Source: Staphylococcus argensis (GTDB lineage Bacteria; Bacillota; Bacilli; Staphylococcales; Staphylococcaceae). Taken from it: a stretch of DNA of 64,000 bases. Below the pieces are notes generated by a model. It was not told the DNA's origin. It did not search any database and was given only the letters and a program-made list of their open reading frames with translations. Location of the stretch: NCBI RefSeq assembly GCF_002902305.1, contig NZ_PPPX01000011.1, forward strand, positions 70,333-134,332, in the 5' to 3' direction. A program made the translations under genes and the position numbers. Below, one piece after another: positions 1-8,788 of this stretch (position 1 is the first letter of the stretch; every line of letters starts with the position of its first letter).

Positions 1-51
1 CACATTGAAAATTAAACAACTTTAATTTATGTCCCAGACTCATTGATAATG

Positions 52-87
52 ACCTACAGATAAATGAACTGTTCATCTGTAGGTTTT
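52..87 (+). terminator. Hairpin terminator at left edge
   Basis: A perfect 10-bp inverted repeat (ACCTACAGAT at 52-61, ATCTGTAGGT at 75-84) with a 13-nt loop runs into a short T tract on the + strand. It probably ends a + strand gene lying left of the window. It may also serve modC, which ends at 99 on the other strand, although the minus side has no good T run. Confidence 0.6.
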
Positions 88-98
88 CTAATTACCAA

Positions 99-737
99 TT
101 AATTCAATTTGACATTTGATTCATCTTTCTTTTCGCTTATTGTCAGCACTTCATCTGCTAAGCTTTCTGCTTCGTAATTTGAATGTGTCACGAAGATAAT
201 CGGGATATGCCATTCATGAAAGATACGTTTCACTAGTGCGATGCCTTCTTCTTTCGTCTGGTCATCTAGACTAGAAAATGGTTCATCTAACAAGATAAGA
301 TCTGGCTTCGTACTCAAAGCACGTGCCAAAGCGACACGTTGAGATTCCCCACCTGATAAAGTCATCGGATATTTATCTTTCAAATGTTCAATATTTAACT
401 CTTTCATTAACTTACGTATGTGATCATTCATTTCTGACATAAAGGTCAAATTACGATGCACCGTCATATTTGGAAACAGTTGATAGTCTTGGAAGAGATA
501 ACCCAAATTACGCTTTTGAATCTTCACATTCACCTTACGTTCAGTATCTGTGAGTACGCGGTTATTAATTTGTATCAACGCTTTGTCAGGCGTTTTCAAA
601 CCTGCGATAAAGTTAAGTGCAGTAGTCTTTCCTATTCCTGAAGGCCCTTTTAATGCATAGATCTTAGGCTCTGCATCGTCGATATGAATATCGATTAAAG
701 CCCGATCAAGTTGATGTTGTAATTGAATCTTCAACAT
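99..737 (-). CDS. modC: Molybdate ABC transporter ATP-binding protein ModC (short form)
   Basis: This is the ATPase that drives molybdate import with ModB and ModA at the cytoplasmic membrane. Seen in its 212 residues: Walker A GPSGIGKTT (about 31-39), Q-loop FQDYQ (82-86), signature LSGGESQR (127-134), Walker B LILLDEP (147-153) and H-loop histidine (about 185). The protein stops soon after the nucleotide-binding domain. It therefore lacks the C-terminal molybdate-binding (MOP) domain of enterobacterial ModC, as is usual in staphylococci. Its ATG directly abuts the modB stop codon, which indicates translational coupling. The molybdate assignment rests mainly on modA/modB context. Supplied molybdenum would serve the formate dehydrogenase encoded near 29-32 kb. 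Confidence 0.9.
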   Translation of the reverse strand: MLKIQLQHQLDRALIDIHIDDAEPKIYALKGPSGIGKTTALNFIAGLKTPDKALIQINNRVLTDTERKVNVKIQKRNLGYLFQDYQLFPNMTVHRNLTFMSEMNDHIRKLMKELNIEHLKDKYPMTLSGGESQRVALARALSTKPDLILLDEPFSSLDDQTKEEGIALVKRIFHEWHIPIIFVTHSNYEAESLADEVLTISEKKDESNVKLN

Positions 738-1409
738 CTAATCCACCTCCCGATAACGATCGCGATTGAGCAAGTTGATAGTACTGATGACTACTACCGC
801 AAAGGCAACTAAGACGAGCACCCATAACCATGCTTCGTTCTCTTTACCTTGTTCGACAAGGAAATAAATTTCGAGTGGTAAAGTATTCGTTTTATTAGGG
901 ATATAACCTGCTACCATTAACGTAGCACCAAACTCACCTATCGCTCTCGCGAAACTCATCATAATGCCAGAGAGTATGGAGCGTTTAGACAGTGGAACAA
1001 CGAGGCGATAAAATATCTTTCGCTCACTTGCTCCCATCGTGCGCGCCGTGTTTAACATCTTGCTATCAATACCTCGAAAGCCTTGCACCGTATGTTGATA
1101 CATGAGCGGAAAACTAACAATGACAGATGCAATTACTGCACCTGTCATCGTGAATACTACCGGAAAGTGTAAGACATTCGAGAAGAATCGTCCCACTACG
1201 CTATGAGGAGAGAAGATGATGAGTAAGATAAACCCCATAACAGTAGGTGGTAACACTATAGGTAGTACAATAATGCTTTCGAGAATTCTAGCAATGATCC
1301 CTTTTCTTTCATATAACCATTTGGATACTAGGATACCGATAATCGTTACGATGACTGTACTAATCAACGCAACTTCAATCGAAATCTTAAATGGTGTGAA
1401 GTCAGGCAT
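738..1409 (-). CDS. modB: Molybdate ABC transporter permease ModB
   Basis: This 223-residue integral membrane protein forms the molybdate channel. Five or so hydrophobic segments are evident, beginning with residues about 9-29. The cytoplasmic EAA loop that contacts ModC is visible as ARTMGASERKIFYRLVVPL in the middle of the protein, followed by the family-typical ARAIGEFGAT stretch. The gene lies 12 bp downstream of modA and abuts modC, so the three genes form one operon transcribed leftward. Length fits ModB/CysW-type permeases. Sulfate or thiosulfate permeases share this fold, but the ModA partner supports molybdate. Confidence 0.9.
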   Translation of the reverse strand: MPDFTPFKISIEVALISTVIVTIIGILVSKWLYERKGIIARILESIIVLPIVLPPTVMGFILLIIFSPHSVVGRFFSNVLHFPVVFTMTGAVIASVIVSFPLMYQHTVQGFRGIDSKMLNTARTMGASERKIFYRLVVPLSKRSILSGIMMSFARAIGEFGATLMVAGYIPNKTNTLPLEIYFLVEQGKENEAWLWVLVLVAFAVVVISTINLLNRDRYREVD

Positions 1410-1421
1410 TGCTACAACCTC

Positions 1422-2261
1422 CTAAGCTTCAAATTCGTATTTTTTCAAGATTTCTTTTGCTTTGTCTGATTTTAAGAAGTCCATCCACTCTTTAGCAAGT
1501 TTCTTATCAGAAGTTGCACCTGCTTCATAAGTGATTGGTTTGTCTAATTTCGCTTCGTTAATTTCTTTAACGTTGCTATCACTATTTTTTTGGTCTTGCG
1601 CTAAGTCTGTTTTGTAAACATAACCGAGTTGCGCATTACCTTTTTTCACGTAGTTTAATACTTGGCGAACGTCTTTCGCATACACTAAGTTAGGTTTAAC
1701 TTGATCGTATAAGTTGTTAGCTTTCAAGTATTTTTCAGCGTATTTACCAGCTGGTACGGATTTAGCTTCACCCACCGCTAATTTGTCGCCTTTTTTAAGA
1801 TCTTTAACTGAGCTATAATTACCATCTTTGTCTCCGATTAAGACTAGTTTGTTTTTCGCATAATTGTATGTATCATGCGCTTTGTCTTTATCTTTCAACA
1901 TATCTACGTCTTTCGTGTTCGCTGACATGATAACGTCAGTTGGTGCACCTTTTTCGATTTGTTGTCTTAAGGCACCTGAACCGCCGTAGTTAAAAGTAAT
2001 GTTCGCATCCTTGTGATCTTTCTTGAATTCTTTTTCTAAATCTTTAGATGCGTCAGTTAAGCTTGCTGCAGCTGCAATTTGCAATGCATTTTCGTCATTC
2101 TTGTCTTTCTTGTCTTTATCATCTTTCTTATCTTTATGTGATGATGTTTGATGTGAGTCATTTGAACTCTTTGAATCTTTTGAGCTATCGCCTGAGCCAG
2201 AACAGCCCGCAAGTACTAGGCATAGCGCAAGTAGTGAAACTACTAGAAATCTAAGTTTCAT
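1422..2261 (-). CDS. modA: Molybdate-binding lipoprotein ModA
   Basis: Extracellular solute-binding lipoprotein that captures molybdate for ModBC. The start is placed at 2261 because GGAGGG (about 2268-2273) sits just upstream; an in-frame ATG inside the ribosome site would add six residues and is rejected. A signal peptide ends in the lipobox LAGC, followed by a long Ser/Asp/Lys-rich linker (about residues 25-60) before the folded domain starting LQIAAAASLTDA. Family residues seen include the GGSGALRQQIEKGAPTDV stretch that contacts the oxyanion. It heads the modABC operon. A small GTGC-TTTC-GCAC hairpin (2312-2323) lies upstream, role unknown. Confidence 0.92.
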   Translation of the reverse strand: MKLRFLVVSLLALCLVLAGCSGSGDSSKDSKSSNDSHQTSSHKDKKDDKDKKDKNDENALQIAAAASLTDASKDLEKEFKKDHKDANITFNYGGSGALRQQIEKGAPTDVIMSANTKDVDMLKDKDKAHDTYNYAKNKLVLIGDKDGNYSSVKDLKKGDKLAVGEAKSVPAGKYAEKYLKANNLYDQVKPNLVYAKDVRQVLNYVKKGNAQLGYVYKTDLAQDQKNSDSNVKEINEAKLDKPITYEAGATSDKKLAKEWMDFLKSDKAKEILKKYEFEA

Positions 2262-2492
2262 GAATATCCCTCCTCGCAAGCTATTATATACTTATTTGAC
2301 ACAAGATAAAAGTGCTTTCGCACAATATTTTCCGAAAATAAACTATATTAGGATAATGGAGTAAAAAGCGTTAACGAATCCCCTTATTGTAATAGTTCAC
2401 ACGTTGATCATCTTTCAATTTAATTAGGGATATGACTAATATACTAAGTATATCCAACATGTTCCCACGTGATTAACTACACATCACTCTGA

Positions 2493-3584
2493 TTACATAC
2501 TTTTACGATAAACTTGTTTTAACTGACTAACGATCTCCTCGTAGTTTGAAAGTTTTTGGAATTTAGGGGAATCAATAATTATATTCATGTATTGTTCCAC
2601 CGTTTCATCAAAATCTAATGATAAACTTTGACCAGCAGGAAAATGCTCGAACCAAGGTTCAACAGCATCGAAAAAAGCATCCGTTTGAAACGAAAAATCA
2701 ATAACTAATCGCTCATAACAAGTCGTGTAATGCTCTAGAAAGTGTTGCGCTTTTGTATCGTCTATTTCAACATAATATTCAGCAAAGTAGTAATATATCT
2801 GCATAGCTAAGAAGGGGAATAATTGATCAATATTAAAGGCTAAATTGAGATACTCATATTTAGGAGCTAACTCCTCGACTGATAAGTGCGGTAATTCATG
2901 TGCCACAAGGAGCACAAATTCTTGCACCATCAAATTTAAATTCTGATACATATCCGATTGGATTATACTGGTCGCCTTCTCTCTATCATCTTGAGCTAAA
3001 TAGGCACTCCCTAATAACAAGTTCTCTCCCAAATTCACTTCATAGTCAGAGAGATGCTCAATGATTTGATCGAATTCTCCATTAACATACCAAAACGTGA
3101 CTTTATATCCATACGTTTTACGCAATAGAGAAGTACTTGTGCAATTTGTTTCAATAATATGCACAATTTCAAAAGCAAGCGCAATCGCTTTGTCTCGTAA
3201 GGCGTCTTGCTTAAGTCGTTGTATATTGGTACTCATCACACCTAATAATGCGACAAGAAACTCATAATCGTTGCTGGATTGCTGAAAGTACGCTTCAATC
3301 GTTGATACAAAGTCTTCTTTACTATGGCTCAATTTATCGATTAAATCAGAAATAATCGCTTTCGTTTCCTCACGTGAGTGCTTAGAAGTGACGTTAAGCA
3401 TTTCATCCACACTCGTGTTAAACAGTCTTGCGAGAATAGGTAATTGCGTAATATCAGGTAGTAATTGACCTGTTTCCCACTTAGAAATTGTCGTTTTCGT
3501 TGTCTTTAAATGATGCGCTAGTTGTGTTTGATTCCAACCTAGTCGGCGTCTCTCTTGTCTAATTCGGCTCGCAAGGTGTTGCAC
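2493..3584 (-). CDS. XRE-family regulator with large helical C-terminal domain
   Basis: Residues about 5-60 form a helix-turn-helix of the XRE/HTH_3 type (RIRQERRRLGWNQTQLAHHL, then TTKTTISKWETG). The remaining 300 residues are predicted alpha-helical with many aromatic and acidic residues, resembling the TPR-like ligand domains of Rgg/RRNPP-type peptide-sensing regulators. That similarity is an inference from layout, not a sequence match. It lies upstream of modABC in the same direction but 230 bp away, so it need not regulate it. No small peptide gene was recognised next to it. A dyad GGATAT..ATATCC lies at about 2427-2455 downstream. Target unknown. Confidence 0.75.
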   Translation of the reverse strand: MQHLASRIRQERRRLGWNQTQLAHHLKTTKTTISKWETGQLLPDITQLPILARLFNTSVDEMLNVTSKHSREETKAIISDLIDKLSHSKEDFVSTIEAYFQQSSNDYEFLVALLGVMSTNIQRLKQDALRDKAIALAFEIVHIIETNCTSTSLLRKTYGYKVTFWYVNGEFDQIIEHLSDYEVNLGENLLLGSAYLAQDDREKATSIIQSDMYQNLNLMVQEFVLLVAHELPHLSVEELAPKYEYLNLAFNIDQLFPFLAMQIYYYFAEYYVEIDDTKAQHFLEHYTTCYERLVIDFSFQTDAFFDAVEPWFEHFPAGQSLSLDFDETVEQYMNIIIDSPKFQKLSNYEEIVSQLKQVYRKSM

Positions 3585-3727
3585 GTCTATCCCTCCTCAC
3601 TCACCATATTAACTCACTCTTATGGTTAAGCGAAGTTCTTATTTTGCAACTTTAAGAAACAAAGTTTCCGAACGGGAAACATCTGCTAATTTCGTTTTTC
3701 AGCAAGTTATTTTCAGCATAAATTAAA

Positions 3728-3765
3728 CTCCCCACGCACAGTCGTTCAACCGTACATGAGGAGCG
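3728..3765 (-). terminator. Terminator after galT
   Basis: On the minus strand CTCCTCATG (3764-3756) pairs with CGTGGGGAG (3737-3729), nine base pairs including G-U pairs, followed by a T-rich run. It ends the gal operon. Confidence 0.6.
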
Positions 3766-3778
3766 CTACTCACTCTAT

Positions 3779-5272
3779 CTATAATTGATTAATAAAACGT
3801 TGAAAGGCCGCTTGTCCTTCTTCCGTATTTTTAAACACACCAGCATCTTCTAACACTCGCGTAAATTTGCGACCCACCTCATCACGAATGATCTCGTCTA
3901 CATTCGCCTCGTCAAAGTCATAATTCTGAGCCATGTCATGCGCCCACGTAGCATGAACACCTAAGTCTCGTTCCACTGAAGTATCACCCAGCAAGAAGCG
4001 TTTCACGACTTGTAATTCTTCTTTCAATCTCGCTGGTAGAATCGCTGTACCCATCACTTCGATGAGCCCGATATTCTCTTTCTTAATATGTTGCACATCA
4101 GGATGCGGATGGAAGATGCCGTCTGGATATTGCTCAGAAGTTTGATTATCACGTAAGACGACGTCCAATTCATACTGTCCATTGCGATAACGTGCAATTG
4201 GTGTCACGGTATGATGGCGTTCCCCTGACTCGCTCAATGCCCTAACGTTCACAGTTTCATCTGAGTAATGATTCCACACCTCAAGTACATGTGTGGCCGC
4301 CTCAATCACCTCACCTGGCGACGTGCCACGCAGACGAATAACACTCATCGGCCAGAACAATCTGCTACAAGATACATTTGGATGCCCTTGCATAGTAAAA
4401 GGATCGCGTTCTTCAGCATGATCCATCGGGAACGTATGGCGTCCAGCTTGATAATGATTGTGAGATAGAATAGAGCCACCCACTAATGGAATATCCGCAT
4501 TCGAACCGATAAAGTAGTGTGGTAACTGATCGATAAATGCAAAGAGATTGGTAAAGGTTTGGCGGTTCATACGCATCGGTGTATGTGTTTCTGACAGTAC
4601 GATACTATGTTCTTTAAAATATGCATAGGGTGAATATTGAAAGCCCCAAGTCGCACCATCCAAATCCATTCTTACAACGCGGTGATTCGTCCGCGCAGCT
4701 TGGGTTGCAGAACCTTGATAACCTTCATTCTCTATACAAAGTGCACATTTCGGATACGACGTTGCCATCGCTTGTTTCGCCATAGCAATATCTTTCGCAC
4801 TCTTTTCTGGTTTCGACAAATTAATCGTCACTTCTATCGGCCCATACGGAGTTGGACTCGTATATGCAATATTTTTACGTATTGCATCTTCTTTAACGTA
4901 GTGACTGCGTTTAGATAATGCGTAAAAATAATCCGTAGCCGCTTCAGGATCTTCTGCTAACTTGTCATGAAAGGTACGATTGACGAGTGATGGGCGTGGC
5001 GTGATCAAATCGAGTAGTTGTGCTTCGAGTATTTCTTTCGCCGCCAAACTATCCTCAATCTGTCCGTCAGCTACAGATTCTCGAATCCAATGTTGTACAT
5101 AATCGTTAGGCTCCCACTGTGTATCATCCTGTCCACCTTCATCCGTCACATCCGAAGCTTGTAGTAATCGCAACAGCTGATTCTGAAGGTATAATCTATC
5201 AAGTTCTTCGTATTCATTATATTGAATAATATAGTCAATATAGTGATTGACTAATGTTTGATTGAGTAACAC
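3779..5272 (-). CDS. galT: UTP/UDP-glucose--galactose-1-phosphate uridylyltransferase GalT (class II)
   Basis: Transfers UMP from UDP-glucose to galactose-1-phosphate, the middle step of the Leloir pathway. The 497-residue length and the motif GGSILSHNHYQAG are typical of the Firmicutes type-2 GalT, which has little overall similarity to the E. coli enzyme; the His-x-His of SHNHY is the uridylylation site. The start codon is GTG and overlaps the galE stop by one base (TAGTG), showing translational coupling. Last gene of galK-galE-galT, followed by a hairpin terminator. Confidence 0.93.
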   Translation of the reverse strand: MLLNQTLVNHYIDYIIQYNEYEELDRLYLQNQLLRLLQASDVTDEGGQDDTQWEPNDYVQHWIRESVADGQIEDSLAAKEILEAQLLDLITPRPSLVNRTFHDKLAEDPEAATDYFYALSKRSHYVKEDAIRKNIAYTSPTPYGPIEVTINLSKPEKSAKDIAMAKQAMATSYPKCALCIENEGYQGSATQAARTNHRVVRMDLDGATWGFQYSPYAYFKEHSIVLSETHTPMRMNRQTFTNLFAFIDQLPHYFIGSNADIPLVGGSILSHNHYQAGRHTFPMDHAEERDPFTMQGHPNVSCSRLFWPMSVIRLRGTSPGEVIEAATHVLEVWNHYSDETVNVRALSESGERHHTVTPIARYRNGQYELDVVLRDNQTSEQYPDGIFHPHPDVQHIKKENIGLIEVMGTAILPARLKEELQVVKRFLLGDTSVERDLGVHATWAHDMAQNYDFDEANVDEIIRDEVGRKFTRVLEDAGVFKNTEEGQAAFQRFINQL

Positions 5273-6279
5273 TATGCTTCACGCTCCGATTGATCTTGAT
5301 AGCCATGTGGATGTTGACAATGCCAGTTCCATGCTGAACGAATAATTTCATGGATATCGTCATGTTGCGGTTGCCAACCTAACACTGATCTCGCCTTATC
5401 ACTAGCAGCGACTAACTTACTCGGATCACCCGCACGTCTTGGTCCTACTTGTGCTGGGATCTCTTCACCCGTCACTTTACGAGCGGCTTCGAGAATTTCA
5501 AACACAGAATAACCTTGACTGCTTCCGAGGTTAAACGCACCTGATTCTCCTCCATTTCGCAGGTGTTGATACGCTAAAATGTGCGCATCGATTAAATCAA
5601 CGACATGCAAGTAGTCACGAATACATGAACCGTCTTCTGTATCATAGTCGTCACCGAAGATCGTAAGGGCGTCGCGTTGACCTAATGCAACTTCTAAGAC
5701 GATAGGAATAAGATGTGTTTCAGGATGATGATCTTCACCAATTGAACCTTCAATGTGAGCACCCGCCACGTTGAAGTAGCGTAGCGCCGTATAATTCACA
5801 CCATAGGCTTCATGACAACATTTCATCATCTTCTCCATCATTAATTTACTTTCACCATACGGGTTCGTAGGTGCTTGCGTATCTGTCTCATGAATTGGTA
5901 CAGTATCAGGCTCACCATACACTGCAGCTGTAGAAGAGAAGACGATGTGATTTACATCATGATCTTTCATTACTTCAAGTAGAACTTGTAAACCATAGAC
6001 ATTGTTATTAAAGTATTGTAGCGGAATTTCTACGGACTCTCCGACGAGCGAGAATGCACAGAAGTGAAAGACACCTTCTATAACTTCTTGTTCAAAGACA
6101 CGATTGAGAAATGCTTTATCACGAATATCCCCTTCGTAGAATTTCGCTTGTGAATGTACCGCTTCACGATGTCCTTTAACTAAATTATCTACTACCACGA
6201 CATCGTAATTCGCGTCGATGAGTTGCGCGACAGCGTGACTTCCAATAAATCCCGCGCCTCCTAAGACGAGTACTGACAT
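5272..6279 (-). CDS. galE: UDP-glucose 4-epimerase GalE
   Basis: Interconverts UDP-galactose and UDP-glucose with bound NAD. The protein begins MSVLVLGGAGFIGSH, giving the Rossmann GxxGxxG loop at residues 7-13; SSTAAVYG and the catalytic Tyr-x-x-x-Lys (NPYGESK) follow near residue 150, as in the extended SDR family. Start 6279 is chosen because AAAGGAAG lies just upstream at about 6287-6294; a longer in-frame ATG would start eight codons earlier within that site. 335 residues is the normal length. Second gene of the gal operon, 107 bp after galK with small hairpins between them. Confidence 0.95.
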   Translation of the reverse strand: MSVLVLGGAGFIGSHAVAQLIDANYDVVVVDNLVKGHREAVHSQAKFYEGDIRDKAFLNRVFEQEVIEGVFHFCAFSLVGESVEIPLQYFNNNVYGLQVLLEVMKDHDVNHIVFSSTAAVYGEPDTVPIHETDTQAPTNPYGESKLMMEKMMKCCHEAYGVNYTALRYFNVAGAHIEGSIGEDHHPETHLIPIVLEVALGQRDALTIFGDDYDTEDGSCIRDYLHVVDLIDAHILAYQHLRNGGESGAFNLGSSQGYSVFEILEAARKVTGEEIPAQVGPRRAGDPSKLVAASDKARSVLGWQPQHDDIHEIIRSAWNWHCQHPHGYQDQSEREA

Positions 6280-6349
6280 AGTTATACTTCCTTTCTTTTT
6301 CAACTATTTTTAGTTCATTTTTACAGATAAAAGGCACTTAAAATAACGA

Positions 6350-6394
6350 CAATCGATGGTGACGATTGCACCTATTCACCTGCATCTTACAGGT
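6350..6394 (-). terminator. Two small hairpins between galK and galE
   Basis: On the minus strand, ACCTG-(7)-CAGGT overlaps the galK end (6378-6394), then CAATCG-(7)-CGATTG (6350-6368) is followed by a loose T-rich stretch. This may be a weak terminator or a processing structure that tunes galET relative to galK. Confidence 0.35.
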
Positions 6395-7547
6395 TCTTAA
6401 CACCATCACCAATTGACACATGGTAGAATGACGGCTCGTAACCGATACGCTCTACGTAAGCTGTAGTCACGTCAGTTTCAAGTTGTTCAATACTATCTTT
6501 GTGCACGAGCGCAATTGCACAACCAGCAAAACCTGCGCCGGTCATACGTGCACCTAAGACACCTTCAACTTGTTGTGCTGTTTCTGCCAACGTATCGAGC
6601 TCTTGTCCTGTCACTTCGTAATCTTCTTTGAGCGACTCATGAGAAGCATTGAGTAGTTGTCCAAACGTTGTAAAATCATCATGTTGTAAGGCTTGGTAAG
6701 CATCTTTCGTACGTTGATTCTCTGTCACTGCATGACGTGCACGACGACGATTCGTGTCACTCGTAATGTAGTGCGCGTTCGCTTCAAATGTTTCAACACT
6801 TAATTCGCCGAGTGATTGGATATCAAGATGGTGCTGGAGTTCTTCCAGCGCCGTTTCACATTCTGCACGGCGTTCGTTGTATTTAGATTCTGTTAATGAT
6901 CTACGCTTATTCGTATTCATAATTGAAATGACATAGTCGCCAAATTGCGCAGGAACTTCGTGATACTCTAACGTTGCCGTATCAAGAAGTAACGCATGAT
7001 CTTTCGCGCCCATACCTACGATAAACTGGTCCATAATACCAGAGTTCACTCCGATAAATTGGTTCTCTACTCGCTGACCTAGGTGGATTAACTGTAAACG
7101 ATCCACAGATAAGTCGAAAAGCGATTTCACTAACCAACCACTTAACATCTCGAGTGAAGCTGAAGATGACAAGCTGGCACCATTCGGAATATTACCTTCA
7201 ATCAGAATGTTCATCCCTGTATTAATGTCAGGATAATCTTCTATTAAATAGGCAATCATTCCTTTGACATAGTTGCCCCAATCATGGTCGGTCTTGAAAC
7301 TCAAGTCCTCAAGTGAGAAGACGAGCTCTCCTACTGATTCGAAATTGTTGGAATAAAGATGTATCTCTTTATCTTGACGCTTGCTTGCGACACCATATGT
7401 TCCTAAAGCAATCGCCGCTGGAAAGACGTAACCACCATTGTAGTCCGTGTGCTCTCCAATCAAATTAATACGTCCTGGCGCGAAAGCACGCGCTTCTGGC
7501 TGAGTGTCATATCGTTCTTTAAATTGTGCTGTTAATTGATTAATCAT
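6387..7547 (-). CDS. galK: Galactokinase GalK
   Basis: Phosphorylates galactose at C1 with ATP; GHMP kinase family. Seen: the galactokinase signature GRINLIGEHTDYNGG near the N-terminus (residues about 25-39), the GHMP ATP-binding motif PNGASLSSSASLE, and the C-terminal GARMTGAGFAGCA. The start at 7547 (MINQLTAQ) follows GAAGGTGTGAG; an in-frame upstream extension of 24 residues is not conserved-looking. 386 residues is the usual length. First gene of the operon; an 8-bp inverted repeat at 7620-7653 just upstream is a candidate operator. Confidence 0.95.
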   Translation of the reverse strand: MINQLTAQFKERYDTQPEARAFAPGRINLIGEHTDYNGGYVFPAAIALGTYGVASKRQDKEIHLYSNNFESVGELVFSLEDLSFKTDHDWGNYVKGMIAYLIEDYPDINTGMNILIEGNIPNGASLSSSASLEMLSGWLVKSLFDLSVDRLQLIHLGQRVENQFIGVNSGIMDQFIVGMGAKDHALLLDTATLEYHEVPAQFGDYVISIMNTNKRRSLTESKYNERRAECETALEELQHHLDIQSLGELSVETFEANAHYITSDTNRRRARHAVTENQRTKDAYQALQHDDFTTFGQLLNASHESLKEDYEVTGQELDTLAETAQQVEGVLGARMTGAGFAGCAIALVHKDSIEQLETDVTTAYVERIGYEPSFYHVSIGDGVKNL

Positions 7548-7619
7548 CGTCTCACACCTTCGTCGGTCTTTGTTGTCGAGGAATCCACAGATCTTGTTGC
7601 CCATTTTTATCCGCAACAA

Positions 7620-7653
7620 AGTACACTTTTTCTTTACTTACCTTTAGTGTACT
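7620..7653. promoter_or_regulatory. Inverted repeat upstream of galK, candidate operator
   Basis: Perfect 8-bp arms AGTACACT (7620-7627) and AGTGTACT (7646-7653) separated by 18 bp lie 72 bp before the galK ATG and before the divergent fdhD. No consensus cre was found here. A galactose-responsive repressor or activator site is a reasonable inference; the regulator is not identified. Confidence 0.45.
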
Positions 7654-7802
7654 CCATTGTCTTAACGAAATAAATCATCTCTCTTAAATTTTACCTGTGT
7701 AGGTGGAAAAATCATTCACGTCATTCATCGTATTAACGTAGATATTTCAATTCATGAACTGAATAGTATACAATAGACGTTAAGTGTAAATGGGGGGTTA
7801 CT

Positions 7803-8600
7803 ATGGACAAAGATGTACTCAATAACCAGAAGATCATACGCTATCAATCTGGCAAACTTTACGAAACTAAGGATAGTTATGCCACGGAATTTCCATTGAC
7901 GATCATGGTTAACAACGAAGAATTTGCAACGGTAATATGTAGTCCGAATCATCTTAAAGAGTTAACGATTGGTTTCTTAGCTTCAGAAGGCGCGATTTAT
8001 AAACTTTCTGAAGTGGAATCCGTTGAGCTCGACGATAGTAAAGGTTTCGCACATGTCCAATTAACTAAACCTTTAAGTGACCGCTTCCAATATTCTACTA
8101 AGCGTATGGTGGCTTCCTGCTGTGGTAAAAGTCGTGAATTCTACTTTCAAAATGACGCAGCTGTCGCGAAAACATCGATGTCACACATTCGCCTGCACCC
8201 TGAACAGATCCTTACGATGATGGATAACTTGCAAAGCGCCAGTGAGGTCTTCAAACAAACAGGTGGCTTGCACAATGCAGCGATTAGTGATGGCAATGAT
8301 TTCTTTGAACATCGCCAAGACATCGGTAGACATAATGCCTTAGATAAACTCTACGGTTATTGTCTCCAGCAACACATCCCCGTTCGAGACAAAGTATTAA
8401 TCTTTAGTGGACGAATCTCGTCTGAAATCCTGATTAAAGCAGCTAAAATTGGTGTAGGTGTGATTCTGTCTAAGTCAGCACCGACCACACTAGCAGTACA
8501 ATTGGCTCAAGATCTCAACATTACTGCAGTCGGCTTTATCCGCGATGGCAACTTTAATGTGTATAGCCATCCTGAACGGATTGAAATGCCAGAAGAGTGA
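7803..8600 (+). CDS. fdhD: Formate dehydrogenase sulfurtransferase FdhD
   Basis: FdhD passes sulfur from a cysteine desulfurase to the molybdenum cofactor of formate dehydrogenase, which is needed for activity. Seen in 265 residues: the FdhD core with the cysteine pair in MVASCCGKSREF (about residue 104), the GGLHNAA motif, EHRQDIGRHNALDKL and the FSGRISSEI/SKSAPTTLA motifs near the C-terminus. A very strong GGGGGG ribosome site lies seven bases before the ATG. Monocistronic, divergent from galK, with a bidirectional terminator downstream. It is functionally linked to modABC and fdhA in this window. Confidence 0.95.
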   Translation: MDKDVLNNQKIIRYQSGKLYETKDSYATEFPLTIMVNNEEFATVICSPNHLKELTIGFLASEGAIYKLSEVESVELDDSKGFAHVQLTKPLSDRFQYSTKRMVASCCGKSREFYFQNDAAVAKTSMSHIRLHPEQILTMMDNLQSASEVFKQTGGLHNAAISDGNDFFEHRQDIGRHNALDKLYGYCLQQHIPVRDKVLIFSGRISSEILIKAAKIGVGVILSKSAPTTLAVQLAQDLNITAVGFIRDGNFNVYSHPERIEMPEE

Positions 8601-8723
8601 TTGAGGTCAAGGTGGAACATTACAGATTTCGCCTTTTTTCGCGTGAGATGAGGTAGAAATCAAAAAAGGCCGTCGCACTCTTTTTCATATATAAAGTGCA
8701 GTTGCCACTTAATACCTCAATAA

Positions 8724-8770
8724 AATAAGCAGCTCGTTGATGCTAATTATCCATCTTCGAGCTGCTTATT
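8724..8770. terminator. Bidirectional terminator between fdhD and the GNAT gene
   Basis: Perfect 13-bp arms AATAAGCAGCTCG (8724-8736) and CGAGCTGCTTATT (8758-8770), with T-rich sequence on both exits, sit between two convergent genes. A second A/T-rich hairpin (GCCTTTTTT/AAAAAAGGC, about 8631-8670) precedes it. Confidence 0.8.
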
Positions 8771-8788
8771 TTTACTCTATTCAATTAC

